Source: Juglans regia
Taxonomy: Eukaryota > Streptophyta > Magnoliopsida > Fagales > Juglandaceae
Length of the DNA: 64,000 nt
Assembly (NCBI RefSeq): GCF_001411555.2
Contig: NC_049911.1
Coordinates: 7,200,209 to 7,264,208 of the forward strand
Direction: 5' to 3'
Shown piece after piece: positions 43,817-53,959 of this stretch. Every line of letters starts with the position of its first letter. The stretch's first letter is position 1. The notes beneath the pieces were generated by a model that ran no database searches, was not told the origin of the DNA, and was given only the letters and a program-made list of their open reading frames with translations. Both the position numbers and the translations under genes were made by a program.

Positions 43817-45483
43817 TCATTCAATATCAGTTTTGTTGGACCAGTCGCCCTCATCCTCACTAGACACTTCAGTTGATTCATCTTCTTCCGATATTTCACC
43901 CTCAATCACTTCAGGTTGAACATATTCTCTACGCAATGGAACTATATCATATTGGCTTAAATCAACAAATAGATTCATGCCTACTTCCCTTTCTTGATAT
44001 GTTTCTTCATTTGCTAGACTATCAACTTCTTCATGTGGTTCGTCTACCTCTGGAATGTAATCATATGCATTTCTTGGTGCAAACTTCTCCACTATCTGTC
44101 ATGGGTTTCCGTACTCCGGTTCATCTAAATAAAAAACTTGATTCGCTTGGCAAGCGAGAACGAAAGGATCGTCCTCATACCATGTGCGAGATGTATTAAT
44201 ACTCACAAAATAATCATCTTTACGCACTCCCGACCTAGGATTTGAGACATCCCACCAATTACATTTAAACAACCATACCATATATCCCCCAACATACTTT
44301 AACGCTATAATATTTTTCACAATTCCATAGAAGTCAATATTTTCATCTCCATGGCTTCCTTCAACTACGACCCCACAATTTTGAGTTTTCCTATATCTTT
44401 CTCTATCAGTTGTGTGAAATCTATATCTACGCACCAAACATCCTGAGTACTGAATGGCCCGTCTGGACGGACCACATGCTAGAGCATACAATTCTGGTGA
44501 GATTTCTAATGAATTTTCAACATATTTCAATGCAACCTATATCAATAAATATTATTATATACAAAAAAAGTAAATTTTAGTGGTATGAAATTCGTATTAT
44601 AAAATGGGGCTTAACAGTAATACCGTATGTTCAAACCACGAGGCAAATTCCTCTTCGTGCGTCTTTTCTACATCAGTTACACCATTCGAGCGAAGTAGTT
44701 GTATATGTCCGTTGTGTATGTGAATGTGAATGTTTAATTTGTATGAAGTTATACTATATTATTATACATAAACTAAAAGATAATAGTGATTTAGAGAATC
44801 ATCACTAACCTTAAGTACTGATCAATCTCTGCGTAGTTATTCAAGACATACCATCGAGCTCTTTCAAACTCTTGCGAACATAGATCGTATCCCCCTTGTG
44901 CGCCTATGAGATGTACGGTCTGGGAAAATACAGTAAATGTCGATGAGACTCCCATCTCTCGCCCACCTTTATAATCTCGGTCCAGTCTTGTAAATCTAGT
45001 ATCAGCCCCACGAAAATACATTGAACAAAAGGTATGCCACTCATTATCAATATATGACTCTGCAATCGAACCTTCTGAACGAGCTTTATTCCCCACAGAT
45101 TGCTTAAGTTTTTCCAAAAACCATTCAATAGGATACATCCATCTATACTGAACCGGGCTAGCGAGTAAAACCTCACGAGGTAGGTGCACAGCCAAATGAA
45201 CCATTACATCAAAAAATGAAGGCGGGTACAAACTCTCCAATTTGCACAATATTACTGAAATGTCAGCTTCCATTTTTAACAATGCATCAACTTTCAACGT
45301 TCTACTACAAATGTCTCTGAAAAATCTCCCTAATTCTGTGAGAGCTGTATGAACATCTCGAATAAGCTTTCCACGCACACCAACCGGCAATAGATGCTGC
45401 AGAAATAAATGACAGTCGTGACTTTTAAGACCAGTTATCTTCAAATACCCGAAGAATGTAAGGAATCGCTGAACCAAAATTTT
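43817..45483 (-). pseudogene. TNPD-like CACTA transposase C-terminal half
   Basis: First exon about 45483-44810: DUF4218 domain (LKSHDCHLFLQHLLPVGVRG, YPPSFFDVMVHLAVHL, RWMYPIEWFLEKLK), ending at a donor CTTAAG/GTTAGT. A small exon at about 44715-44630 has EEEFASWF. The last exon, 44540-43817, holds DUF4216 (VEGSHGDENIDFYG, LFKCNWWD, FVLACQANQVFYLDEP) and an acidic tail. Inside it a TGA at 44099-44101 stands where family members have a coding triplet; the frame is open on both sides. The N-terminal Transposase_21 domain with the catalytic acidic residues is not found upstream (45.5-46.1 kb is AT-rich), so the product cannot cut DNA. Confidence 0.85.
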
Positions 45484-46079
45484 AATTGACTAACAGAAAA
45501 GTTTAAATTGAATATATCTGCCATATAGATGATTGAATCTCAAACTGTCCACTTTGGACAATTCAAGAGTTGTACCCAAACATTCCTTTAAGAGAATATT
45601 TGGCCACAACTCTCGAACGGGTCTATGGTTTAAGTACATATAAAAATAACCCTAAAATTCAAAACTATCTAACTCATAATACAATTATACAATGAAATCA
45701 CATTCTAAATCACAAATACATTGCAACATTACATTCTAATTAATCACCAATTTCTACATTCTAATTTAATTTTAGTGCATAATATGTTATAATTATACAA
45801 TATTATTTTTTAATTAAATTTGTTATAAGTTTTATACATTAATTTAGCTATTAACAATTGCTATGTTATATATATTTAATTTTAGTGCATAATATTTTGT
45901 AATTATACTATATTATTTTGTAATTACATTTTTTATAAGTTTTATACATTAATTTAACTATTAAGAATTGCTATGTTAATATAAATATTTTAAGTTTCTA
46001 ATTTAATTTTAGTGCATAATATTTTGTAATTATATTATATTAATCTATATTTTTATATCTTATAATTTTATAATTTTTG

Positions 46080-46975
46080 TTATATTAGGATTCTGTTCAA
46101 ACAATATTCTACTCCCACAGGATCCCGTTCGAACTAACGTTATAGTGTTCGAACGGGACAAACCCAGATTCCAGACATGAAACAGAGAAATCATTTGCCA
46201 CAAAACACAATTTTCACAATCACAATCTCATAAGATGTATATTATCAGAATGTCCATTTTAAATGGGATTGTACAAACACAAATATACAGCATGCATCTT
46301 AACATAATTAATTAAAAACTATAAATTATCAAAAATCTAAAAATTATAAATATTATCTTGAATTTAAGCAACCCAAACAAAAGTATCAATCCACAATACC
46401 TACATAAGCAAAAAATACATTATGAGAAAACCTAAATCATGTGCAATAAACTAACATGAATGAAACTTGAAATACAAAAAAACATAGAAAAAAAATACAT
46501 ACCTTTTGTTCGAACCTCTCATCTCTCTCTCTCAAGAATCTCTTCTCTCACTAAGTCTGTGAGTATCTCTCTCTCCACAACACTCTCACACACACAAAAT
46601 CACAAAGCCATGCTCTGCCTCCTATTAAACATTCATCAGCTGTGAAAATGAACTAGAAGTTCAGGTATATGAATCTGTGAAGTTCCGTTCGAACTGGAAA
46701 TTTACCCATTCGAACACGAAAATTTCGAATAGGCGCTAAATCTGCCGCGATTTATTTCACGTTCGAACATATCATTTTGTTGTTCGAACTAACAAATCAG
46801 AATATTCCTTGGCATATTCTTCAAATGTAGACTAGCTCAAAGGGTATTTTCGTAACACTGTTCAACCAGAGCGTTCGAATGACGAATTTTGACATTCGAA
46901 TAAACTAACATTCAGAGTATTTAGCGCGAAGTTTGCCTCCAAACACATTCCACGAGATAACACCGTTCAAACGGG
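46080..46975. repeat. Internal GTTCGAAC motif clusters
   Basis: Further TTCGAA-centred motifs at 46106-46165, 46508, 46685-46790 and 46870-46970, between the transposase genes and the AT-rich block. They lie far from the element's ends. Confidence 0.75.
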
Positions 46976-46979
46976 GCAT

Positions 46980-47161
46980 TATTGGGTTTGAACCAATCAC
47001 AAAATATTTTAATATTATATACTATATAATAACTATATATTTTACCAACTATTTTATATTATAATTGATAATATATAATGTACTACAAGTCTAATAGTTA
47101 ATATAATACTTATACTATATACTAATACTTATACTATATACTAACTATTAATATATAGTAC

Positions 47162-47192
<31 letters not shown>

Positions 47193-48530
47193 CTTTTGGT
47201 CTTCTAATTTTGCACTATATATTATATAACTTACTAAAATATAATAACTATAGTTATAGTAACTTATAATAGTAACTAGTAACTAGTTATTATAGTTACG
47301 ATAACTTGTATAGTTATCATAACTTATAATACTTGCATTGAAGTAGCTATAGTAACTATTTTAACTATAGTACTTATGATAATTGGTATAGTTATCAAAA
47401 TTTATAATACTAACATTGTAGTAGCTATATAACTAATAACTACTATATATATTAATTATTTTCACTTTTATAGTTATTATAACTTATAATACTTACACTG
47501 TAGCAGCTATATAACTAATAGCTACTATATATATATATTAGTTATATTAAGATGTATAATTATCATAACTTATAATAGCTATAACTACATAGTAACTATA
47601 TAATACTTACATTATAGTAGCTATGTATCTAATATCCACTGTATCTATATTTATATTAATTATATTAACTTGTATAGTTATCATAACTTATAATAGCTAT
47701 AGCTATATAGTAACTATATATAATACTTACACTGTAGTAGCTATATAATGTATAACTACTATAGTTAATAACTACTATAACTATATAATAACTATATATA
47801 ATACTTACACTGTAGTTATATAACTAGTAACTATAGTTAGTGTTATAATATTATATAAACTATAGGAGTATAGTTATCGTAACTTATATATAGTACCTAT
47901 ATAATTCAACCATTATAATTATACTAAGTACTTAGAGTATTGGCATTGGACTCATCAAATGAGTTCAGTCTTCAAAATTTGATGAATTCATGTTTAAAAT
48001 CACTGCATTGGATTCACCAAACATTAAATGATGAAACTTTGACGAATTGTGCATTCCAATTCATCTTCAATTGCTATATAGCTAATATCCACTATATCTA
48101 TATTTATTTACTTAAATTATTGTTTCCCAATTTTGAGCCACAATTTATTAATTAACATATAGTTAGTATAATTGTAAAATATGAAAAAAATAAATTAAAA
48201 ATATTATTATTAAAAAAATCATATTATATTATTATTTTGATGAATCCAATGGCTAATTCAATGTGTGGTTATGGATATGGAGGTTTTGAGTTTATGAAAA
48301 ATATGTACTTTTCATCAAATTTTAAAGATGAAAATGATGAATCCAATGTTAATGCTCTTAGTATGTACTTAGTATAATAGAAACAATATATTTAAAAATA
48401 ATATACTAAATATATTAATTAAGTATTATAATACTATTATTAGTTTCATTTTTATACTTTTGTACTTTGTAATATTATTATTATTATATATTATTATTAG
48501 TAATATAATTATAAATATATTAATATAATA
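46980..48530. repeat. Very AT-rich block with TAGTTATA-type repeats
   Basis: Degenerate repeats of ATAGTTATCATAACTTATAA and TACTTACACTGTAGTAGCTA types between 47090 and 47930, an (AT)n run near 47166, and the Tourist MITE. No coding signal. Confidence 0.75.
47935..48357. mobile_element. Tourist-like (PIF/Harbinger) MITE
   Basis: Flanked by TTA on both sides (47932-47934 and 48358-48360). Terminal inverted repeats are GAGTATTGGCATTGGACTCATC and the complement of GATGAATCCAATGTTAATGCTC. The TTA target and terminal style fit PIF/Harbinger MITEs. It is nested in the CACTA element. Confidence 0.85.
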
Positions 48531-48531
48531 A

Positions 48532-49141
48532 CCGTTCGAACGGATCTTTATCCAGTTCGAACGAGACGCCACAGTCATTATAGACCCAGTTCGAATACAA
48601 TGAAACAAAACTCTCTCATTCGAACCAGCAACCACCGAGAGACTCCGAGTTTGCCCCTTAACTCCGCCGCGAAAACCGCCACTCAACCGCCGTAGGAACC
48701 CCACATTTGAACTTCTAAGAGGTATGGGTCAACTCTCCACCTCTATTATTTAGTTTTTTGCACGAATGGGATGTATTTGGGGGTATGGATTTCGAATCCG
48801 AAATCCACCCATTTTGGTGTATTCCGTGGAAATAACATCAAAATAATCGGTAGAAATGATTGCGCTTCACTCCTTAATCATTTCTACCGATTAAAACAAA
48901 TGATAACATCTAGATAGGAAGTTTTTCAGTTCGGGGCTGAGTTGACTCAGCCATGGCTGTTTGGCTTCTTCCGTTCGAACAAACTCTAGTCCGTTTGAAC
49001 TCTTAATTGCCAAACAGCATTATTTCTGTTCGACCAAAATAAATTCGTTCGAATGAACAAAGAAACTCTATTCGAATGAACAGAACAGTCCATTCGAATA
49101 GAGTTTTCTAGTTCAAATAGACTATGTTCGGTTCGAACGAA
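48532..49141. repeat. GTTCGAAC motifs upstream of the opposite-strand gene
   Basis: A perfect CCGTTCGAACGG palindrome at 48532-48543 and many variants to 49141, around the presumed 5' UTR exon of the plus-strand gene. Confidence 0.75.
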
Positions 49142-49235
49142 TTATTTCAATTCAATTCAATATACTATAATTCTTCAATAATATAATTTAAATATTATGA
49201 TTAATTATATTCTTACTTTCATTATGGTTAAACAG

Positions 49236-50357
49236 TATATCAATAGCATCCAGCGGAATAAAACGTGCGAGAGATCAGCCCAACCAAAGTAGTGGATCAG
49301 CAGCTCATGCTCCGGAGATGAGGCCTACACTTGTCGACCGTCCAGTCATTTTGTCTGACTTCTCTGATCTTTCATGGGAGGGATGGAGCATACAATCCAT
49401 CTTCACCGAGCGGAGATGGAGATCGATTTGTGAGCAGCGGGGGACTGCATATCCAGAGATGGTCGGTGAGTTCTACCGTGCCATGGGAGAACTTAGCGCT
49501 GATGCTCTGTTCTACACCATATCAGTCCGGGGAGTGAGTATTAATTTCTCTCCCCACATTATTGCTGAGTTCCTTGACATTTCCTGTATATAGCCGACGC
49601 ATATCCTGCAGTGGCTACATGGGGACCAGCGACTGCACCATCTAATTCTGACACACTGGCCGCATCCTCCACGCTAGCCCCGAATGTAGATTCGGATGCT
49701 ACTTCGGATGGTAGTGAGGATGAGGATCTACTTGATGATGGTCTCACAGACGATCAGGTACGTCAGCTAGTGCGAGACCCATCGGCTCCTCCATATGATG
49801 GGTACAAGGTGATCCAACAGGCTGATTGTATAGGATTTTTTAGAATGCTTAATTTGATTGTTGGCTATAACATCGCTCCAAAAAAATACAAGACTGATTT
49901 CGGGATCGATCGAGCCAGATTTTTACTGCGGATAGCACGGGGGGATCCCATTGATCTGGCATTGTATTTATTCCTCCGCATTCGATCGGAGTCACACTTT
50001 TTCAGTGGAGGTAGTCTACCATTTGCACTGTTGATATCTAACCTCCTACTCCGATCGGGGGTTACAGTGTCGGCCACTGAGTGGAGGTCGCCACAGATGG
50101 GGCCCCTTAACAAGATCACATTCAGCAAGAGCAAATGGCACTTGCAGAAGACTGCACCAGAACAGCCTAGTGATCCTCCCACAGATCTAGCTTCTAGTAG
50201 TGCTGCCGCTATTGAGAGACAGCCTCCTAGGACTACTTTGGATCAGGTACGAGCTTTGTTTGTGGAGTTCGTTGAGCCCATCATGGAGAAGCTTATGGAT
50301 CTGGAAGGATCTATTAAAATGTTGCAAGAGGATGTTGATATACTAAGGAATCAATAA
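49236..50357 (+). CDS. Plant transposon protein of unknown function carried by the CACTA element
   Basis: Open frame from an acceptor at 49235 (ACAG) with the first ATG at 49318. The first part (to 49593) reads LSDLSWEGWSIQSIF, FYRAMGELS, HIIAEFLDIS. The second part, shifted by one frame, runs from about 49594 to 50357 with an acidic stretch (SDGSEDEDLLDDG), RARFLLRIARGDPIDLALYL, FALLISNLLLRSGV and a C-terminal coiled coil (EKLMDLEGSIKMLQEDVDIL). The layout recalls the 'putative plant transposon protein' domain common in plant genomes. A likely 5' UTR exon ends at a donor AAGAG/GTATGG near 48721. The frame change near 49590 means either a short intron I cannot place or a frameshift. Function unknown. 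Confidence 0.6.
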
Positions 50358-50757
50358 TTATGATCGTTTTAGTTATTATTTTACTTTTTTATGTTGTATT
50401 GAACATTATATATTTGTGATGTAATTAATGTATGGTTTTTATTTCTCGTGTTTACTACTTTGTTTATTTTTTCCATTTTACTTGTTGTTCATGATAATAT
50501 AAAAAATGATACTATCTTTAAAGTTATATTTATATAAATTTAACATAAAAGAAATCATTATAAAGTTTTGAAGTTAATTACATAAAAGTAATTTATGAAT
50601 TTATAAATATTTTAACTCACCGCAAATCATAATATATAATATATACACATTTTTATATTTTAAAAATGATAATAAATTAATGGAAAAAATATTTATTACT
50701 TTAATGGAAAAATATATGCACAAATCCATACTAATAAAAAAATTAATTGAATCTCTA

Positions 50758-51000
50758 TCCGTTCGAACAAAGAAATTTAAGTTCGAACGGTTATTAACTC
50801 ACCTCGGAAAAAATAAATTAATTTCCCGCCAATATTATTATTCGAACAGATTATATACTGGTCGAACGGACATTAATTCCATGTTCGAATCTATTTTGTT
50901 CCGTTTGAACAGTTTTCCTTTTTTGAGACGATTTTGTTTGTCACAAAATATCTTGTTCGAATTGATATTTTTCCGTTCGAATGAATTTAGTAGCTCAGGC
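50758..51000. repeat. Right subterminal GTTCGAAC motifs
   Basis: About eight TTCGAA-type motifs just inside the right end, mirroring the left array but fewer. The 50358-50757 stretch between the gene and these motifs is AT-rich 3' sequence without other features. Confidence 0.8.
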
Positions 51001-51070
51001 ATTTTTGGAGACGAAATACAAAAATGACTTTTAACAAATTTTGTCCCTAAAATTCAAATTTCTTGTAGTG

Positions 51071-51306
51071 GCAGTGGCTTTGGGCAGCGTTATCTGGAGG
51101 AGGCTCACCGTTTTGGTTTGACGTGGGGAGGGTGCTGCACTGTGAAAAAGTGGAAGGGCACTGATGTGCTTCCTTTTCTCTCAGTCTGTCCAGGTGTAGC
51201 GACATAAAGTTTTGGGTTAACGGCAACTTACGACCGGTGGCTTGTGGAGGTGCAGCAAGGTAGGGCTTGGGCAATGGGCAGTGGGTAGTTTCTAAAATGC
51301 ATGAGA

Positions 51307-51346
<40 letters not shown>

Positions 51347-52142
51347 GGTGATTGGAAAGAAAACCCTAGAGGTGAAAGGGAGAGTAAACGTGCATGGGAG
51401 ACATGCTTGGGAGTGGAAACGTGTGTGCCATGGAGTTCAATCCAGCTTGTTCACACGGGCTTGTGCTTTTGGATCCAATTGGGAAGTACGTAAGCGTCGC
51501 GTAATCGCTTTAAAAAAGAGTGGGGTTTATTATTAAAAAATTAATTTTTTTCATGTGAGTCTTATACTTTATTTATTTTTTTTAAAACGATTACGCGGCG
51601 ATTGCACAATCCACAGTTTGCAAATATCTTTTTTCTTTTGAAATAATTGAGCCCACATCTTGTATAGTGTATAGACTTAACAAATGCGTTGAGCCAACTA
51701 GAGCAGTCAAAAATATCTTCGGATGGCACGTATTTTCACAAGTCGAGTATTTAATAAATTATAATACGACTTATTACAACTGCTAAAATAACCCAGCTGA
51801 TCCCGTAAATTCTTCGGGCCAATTATCAAATAAATGAATTCTCCTTGGTTCATAAAACATTTTAACATCCTTATCAAGCCCAATAAAAATTACTTGTTAA
51901 ATACCAAGCAATTTTTTCATACATATAAACCCACAAAAAATAAAAATTATCGAATCTGCAATTAATTAGCTTAGAATTGGTGCTGGCCTGTGTGCATGTT
52001 ACACTTTATGTCGGCCAACTGGCCTTTCTTTCTTACCTTATTCTCACGCTAGCAAATTCCAGCATGAATATTTAAGTTTCATCATAGTTTATAGGTCCAC
52101 TATGTCTGTCTAGTGTTCCAATACTAAATATTTTTTTAAGAG
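51071..52142. other. Sequence after the CACTA element, probably the rest of the reversed LTR
   Basis: GC-richer noncoding DNA to 51300, an (AT)n run (51309-51338), the foldback MITE B, then AT-rich DNA with GGGCCAATT and AAGCCCAATAAAAA motifs like those near the ends of the other long LTRs. Right LTR end uncertain, perhaps near 51999. Confidence 0.4.
51484..51630. mobile_element. Foldback MITE, copy B
   Basis: The left arm GCGTCGCGTAATCGCTTTAAA pairs with the right arm AAAACGATTACGCGGCG around a TTAATTTTTT centre. Related to copies A and C; the outer ends are less clear than in A. Confidence 0.7.
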
Positions 52143-52302
52143 AAATGATAGTTACAGTTACATACTGCGTAATCACTTTGAAAAAAATAAATAAATACGA
52201 GACTCATATGAAAAGAAAATTAATTTTTTAATAGTGGATCATACTCTTTTTCAAAGTGATTGTACAGTACTTGCACACTTTATAACTGTACGTAGCATTA
52301 GT
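52143..52302. mobile_element. Foldback MITE, copy C
   Basis: The left end AAATGATAGTTACAGTTA and GTAATCACTTTGAAAAA mirror TTTTTCAAAGTGATTGTAC and TAACTGTACGTAGCATTA on the right. Confidence 0.75.
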
Positions 52303-52923
52303 AAATAATTTACACGTACATATACTAATACCGGAATTTTTTAAATCCATATATATGTGGTTACGTGGCAAAAGTCGATTTATTGCTGGGCCAATTAACA
52401 CTTTCCTATCGATTGGCCGAAGCCTGCCGCATTAGTTATTACAAAAACATTTGTGCTTTTATTTTTTTTTATAAGTATAATGAATCCCACAATGATATGA
52501 ATATTATTATACAAGAACTCGTAAGTACCGCAACTCATGTACATATATATATATATATATATATTACTAATACATGATCACGTCATAGAAATCACTAGTG
52601 TAGTTTTCACACGATGGTTACCTTGCACCAACTTACAGTATGGATCGAAAGATTAATATATAGAAAGCAGAAATACTATTAAATCAATGGATTAATTACA
52701 CGGTTAAGCCATTTGCGTACCAATAACCCAATTTTCAACTCTCTGCTAAATAAATCTGTTCACCATTAATCTGTCACATTTCTTTTTGGCCATGGGCTCT
52801 ACCTCTGCAAGAACCAATTGGAAACCATACATGAATAAACTAGATAGAACAAGAACCATCAGCAACACCAGGAAGCAAGAATTTAGAAGACCAAAGATCG
52901 TTACAAATTAAAAAGATCACTGA
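52303..52923. other. 3' flank of the bZIP gene
   Basis: Noncoding. (AT)n run at about 52540-52563. The 3' UTR of the minus-strand bZIP gene must lie in its right part, but I cannot fix the poly(A) site. Confidence 0.4.
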
Positions 52924-53412
52924 TCAGTACATAAATACATCTGCAGATGCCATAATGGCCGGATGGTTCAGATAGATAGAACTCCATGGGTGCATGAAGC
53001 TATTATCATCATGGGTCTGAATGTCATGATCTTGTTGTGTCTCAAAAAGACCATTTGTGCTGGAGTTCAGATAATTGACGATCTCGTTAAGAGATTCTAG
53101 CCTCTGGCTGAGCTCAGCCATCTGAGCTTTCAGAATTGAGTTCTCAGCCTCAATATTCAGGTACACCTGAGAGGTCATGTTCATGCTCGTGAGGATTTGA
53201 TGATTCTCCTTCGTGAGCTGGCACACCTGAGCCATCAAATCATCCAGGTGCTTCTGTTTGCGCTGTCTTGATCGGCGCGCCGATTCACGATTTGACAGCA
53301 TCCTTTTCCGCTTTCTTTGATCCATAACATGCTGCAGATCGTCGCCCTCAGACCCTGAGTTGTGAAGTGCGCTGGACCCTGAAGAAGCAGCTCCAGTACT
53401 AGAAGAATCCAT
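52924..53412 (-). CDS. Group S1 bZIP transcription factor (bZIP11/bZIP2/bZIP44-like)
   Basis: Single-exon gene of 162 codons, usual for S1 bZIPs. ATG at 53412 (MDSSSTGAASS), followed by a Ser/Gly-rich N-terminus. The basic region lies at residues 33-54 (RKRKRMLSNRESARRSRQRK) with the invariant N-x7-R (N41, R49). The leucine zipper starts ten residues later (L59, L66, I73 and on). The C-terminus IMASADVFMY matches the bZIP11/bZIP2 end. S1 bZIPs act in the nucleus, often as heterodimers with group C bZIPs, on ACGT-type sites, and control amino acid and sugar metabolism under energy shortage. The frame stays open upstream to 53469, but the codon there is TTG, so 53412 is the start. Translation is expected to be controlled by the conserved uORF at 53525-53689. 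Confidence 0.95.
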   Translation of the reverse strand: MDSSSTGAASSGSSALHNSGSEGDDLQHVMDQRKRKRMLSNRESARRSRQRKQKHLDDLMAQVCQLTKENHQILTSMNMTSQVYLNIEAENSILKAQMAELSQRLESLNEIVNYLNSSTNGLFETQQDHDIQTHDDNSFMHPWSSIYLNHPAIMASADVFMY

Positions 53413-53524
53413 ATATGTGGCGTATATATGTTTGAACAATAATAGTGATATTAAGCTCAACAAAAACAAGATCTTTAATATATATATGCTTTTATATGTA
53501 TATGAACTATATTATAAAGAAGAT

Positions 53525-53689
53525 CTAGTTTCGAAGTGCAGCGAGAGAGGAGGCCCTATTTAGTTCATGAAAAACGTAAAACCAGTAGAGGAAGACAACA
53601 GAGAAGGACTGAACCAAGTGGGTCCTGCGCCGGAGGGTGGAGTTTATCATAAACCCAGAAAGGAGGATTTCACTGACTACCGGAGACAT
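53525..53689 (-). CDS. Conserved sucrose-control (SC) peptide uORF in the bZIP leader, extended
   Basis: Upstream ORF of 54 codons starting at ATG 53689 and ending at TAG 53525-53527, 112 nt before the bZIP start. It carries the S1 bZIP SC-peptide signature: MSPVVSEILLSGF at the N-terminus and RRRTHLVQSFSVVFLYWFY in the core. In known plants this nascent peptide stalls ribosomes when sucrose is high and represses the main ORF. Known peptides end a few residues after the core (YVFS, then stop). Here, after YVF, the frame continues for 14 more residues (HELNRASSLAALRN). The T run of that junction (plus strand 53571-53574 plus neighbour A) holds five T on the coding strand; with six, the reading would end as in relatives. 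Confidence 0.9.
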   Translation of the reverse strand: MSPVVSEILLSGFMINSTLRRRTHLVQSFSVVFLYWFYVFHELNRASSLAALRN

Positions 53690-53723
53690 GAGTCTCAAAC
53701 ATCAAGAACAAGATATTTTGCAT
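53670..53723 (-). CDS. Short uORF overlapping the start of the SC-peptide uORF
   Basis: Seventeen codons (MQNILFLMFETHVSGSQ) starting at ATG 53723 and ending at TGA 53670-53672, in a different frame and overlapping the first codons of the SC uORF. S1 bZIP leaders are known to contain several uORFs, and one overlapping upstream of the SC uORF could tune which ATG is used. Translation is not shown by the sequence itself. Confidence 0.5.
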   Translation of the reverse strand: MQNILFLMFETHVSGSQ

Positions 53724-53920
53724 TAAACAAAAAAATGTGATAGCTAGAGAATTAAGAAAGATGGAGATCTTGTGCAGAGAGGGATATGGGTTTCTAATGA
53801 TAAAAGTTTCAGAGTCTAGCCTGAAGAGAATCAGATCAAACACCGAGGAAGGGAGACCTAAAATTTTTTGGGGGAAGAAGATGGAGAAGGTGAAGAGGTT
53901 TTGCAGGGTGTTGCTGGCCC

Positions 53921-53930
53921 ATTTTATAAA
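53921..53930 (-). promoter_or_regulatory. Candidate TATA box of the bZIP gene
   Basis: Minus strand reads GGTTTATAAAATGGGCC. A start about 30 bp downstream, near 53890, would give a leader of about 480 nt that includes both uORFs, which fits the long leaders of this gene group. Confidence 0.55.
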
Positions 53931-53959
53931 CCGAAAAGCGCCCACTTGTAACTAAATTA

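Larger units (their letters stand above)
41385..51070 (-). mobile_element. CACTA (En/Spm-type) DNA transposon, 9.7 kb
   Basis: Ends are CACTACAACAGATTGTG on the left and CAAATTTCTTGTAGTG on the right, the CACTA signature in inverted orientation. The flanking trinucleotides are GTA and GCA (3-bp duplication with one mismatch). It holds a TNPA-like gene (42162-43726, minus), a TNPD-like gene lacking the catalytic domain (43817-45483, minus), a Tourist-type MITE (47935-48357) and an opposite-strand gene (49236-50357, plus). Noncoding regions are filled with GTTCGAAC palindromic motifs. The missing transposase domain implies dependence on another copy. Confidence 0.9.

Noticed and set aside
53413..53469. 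Upstream extension of the bZIP frame to 53469
   Set aside because: The codon at 53469 is TTG, not ATG. The 53412 ATG matches the start of related S1 bZIPs.
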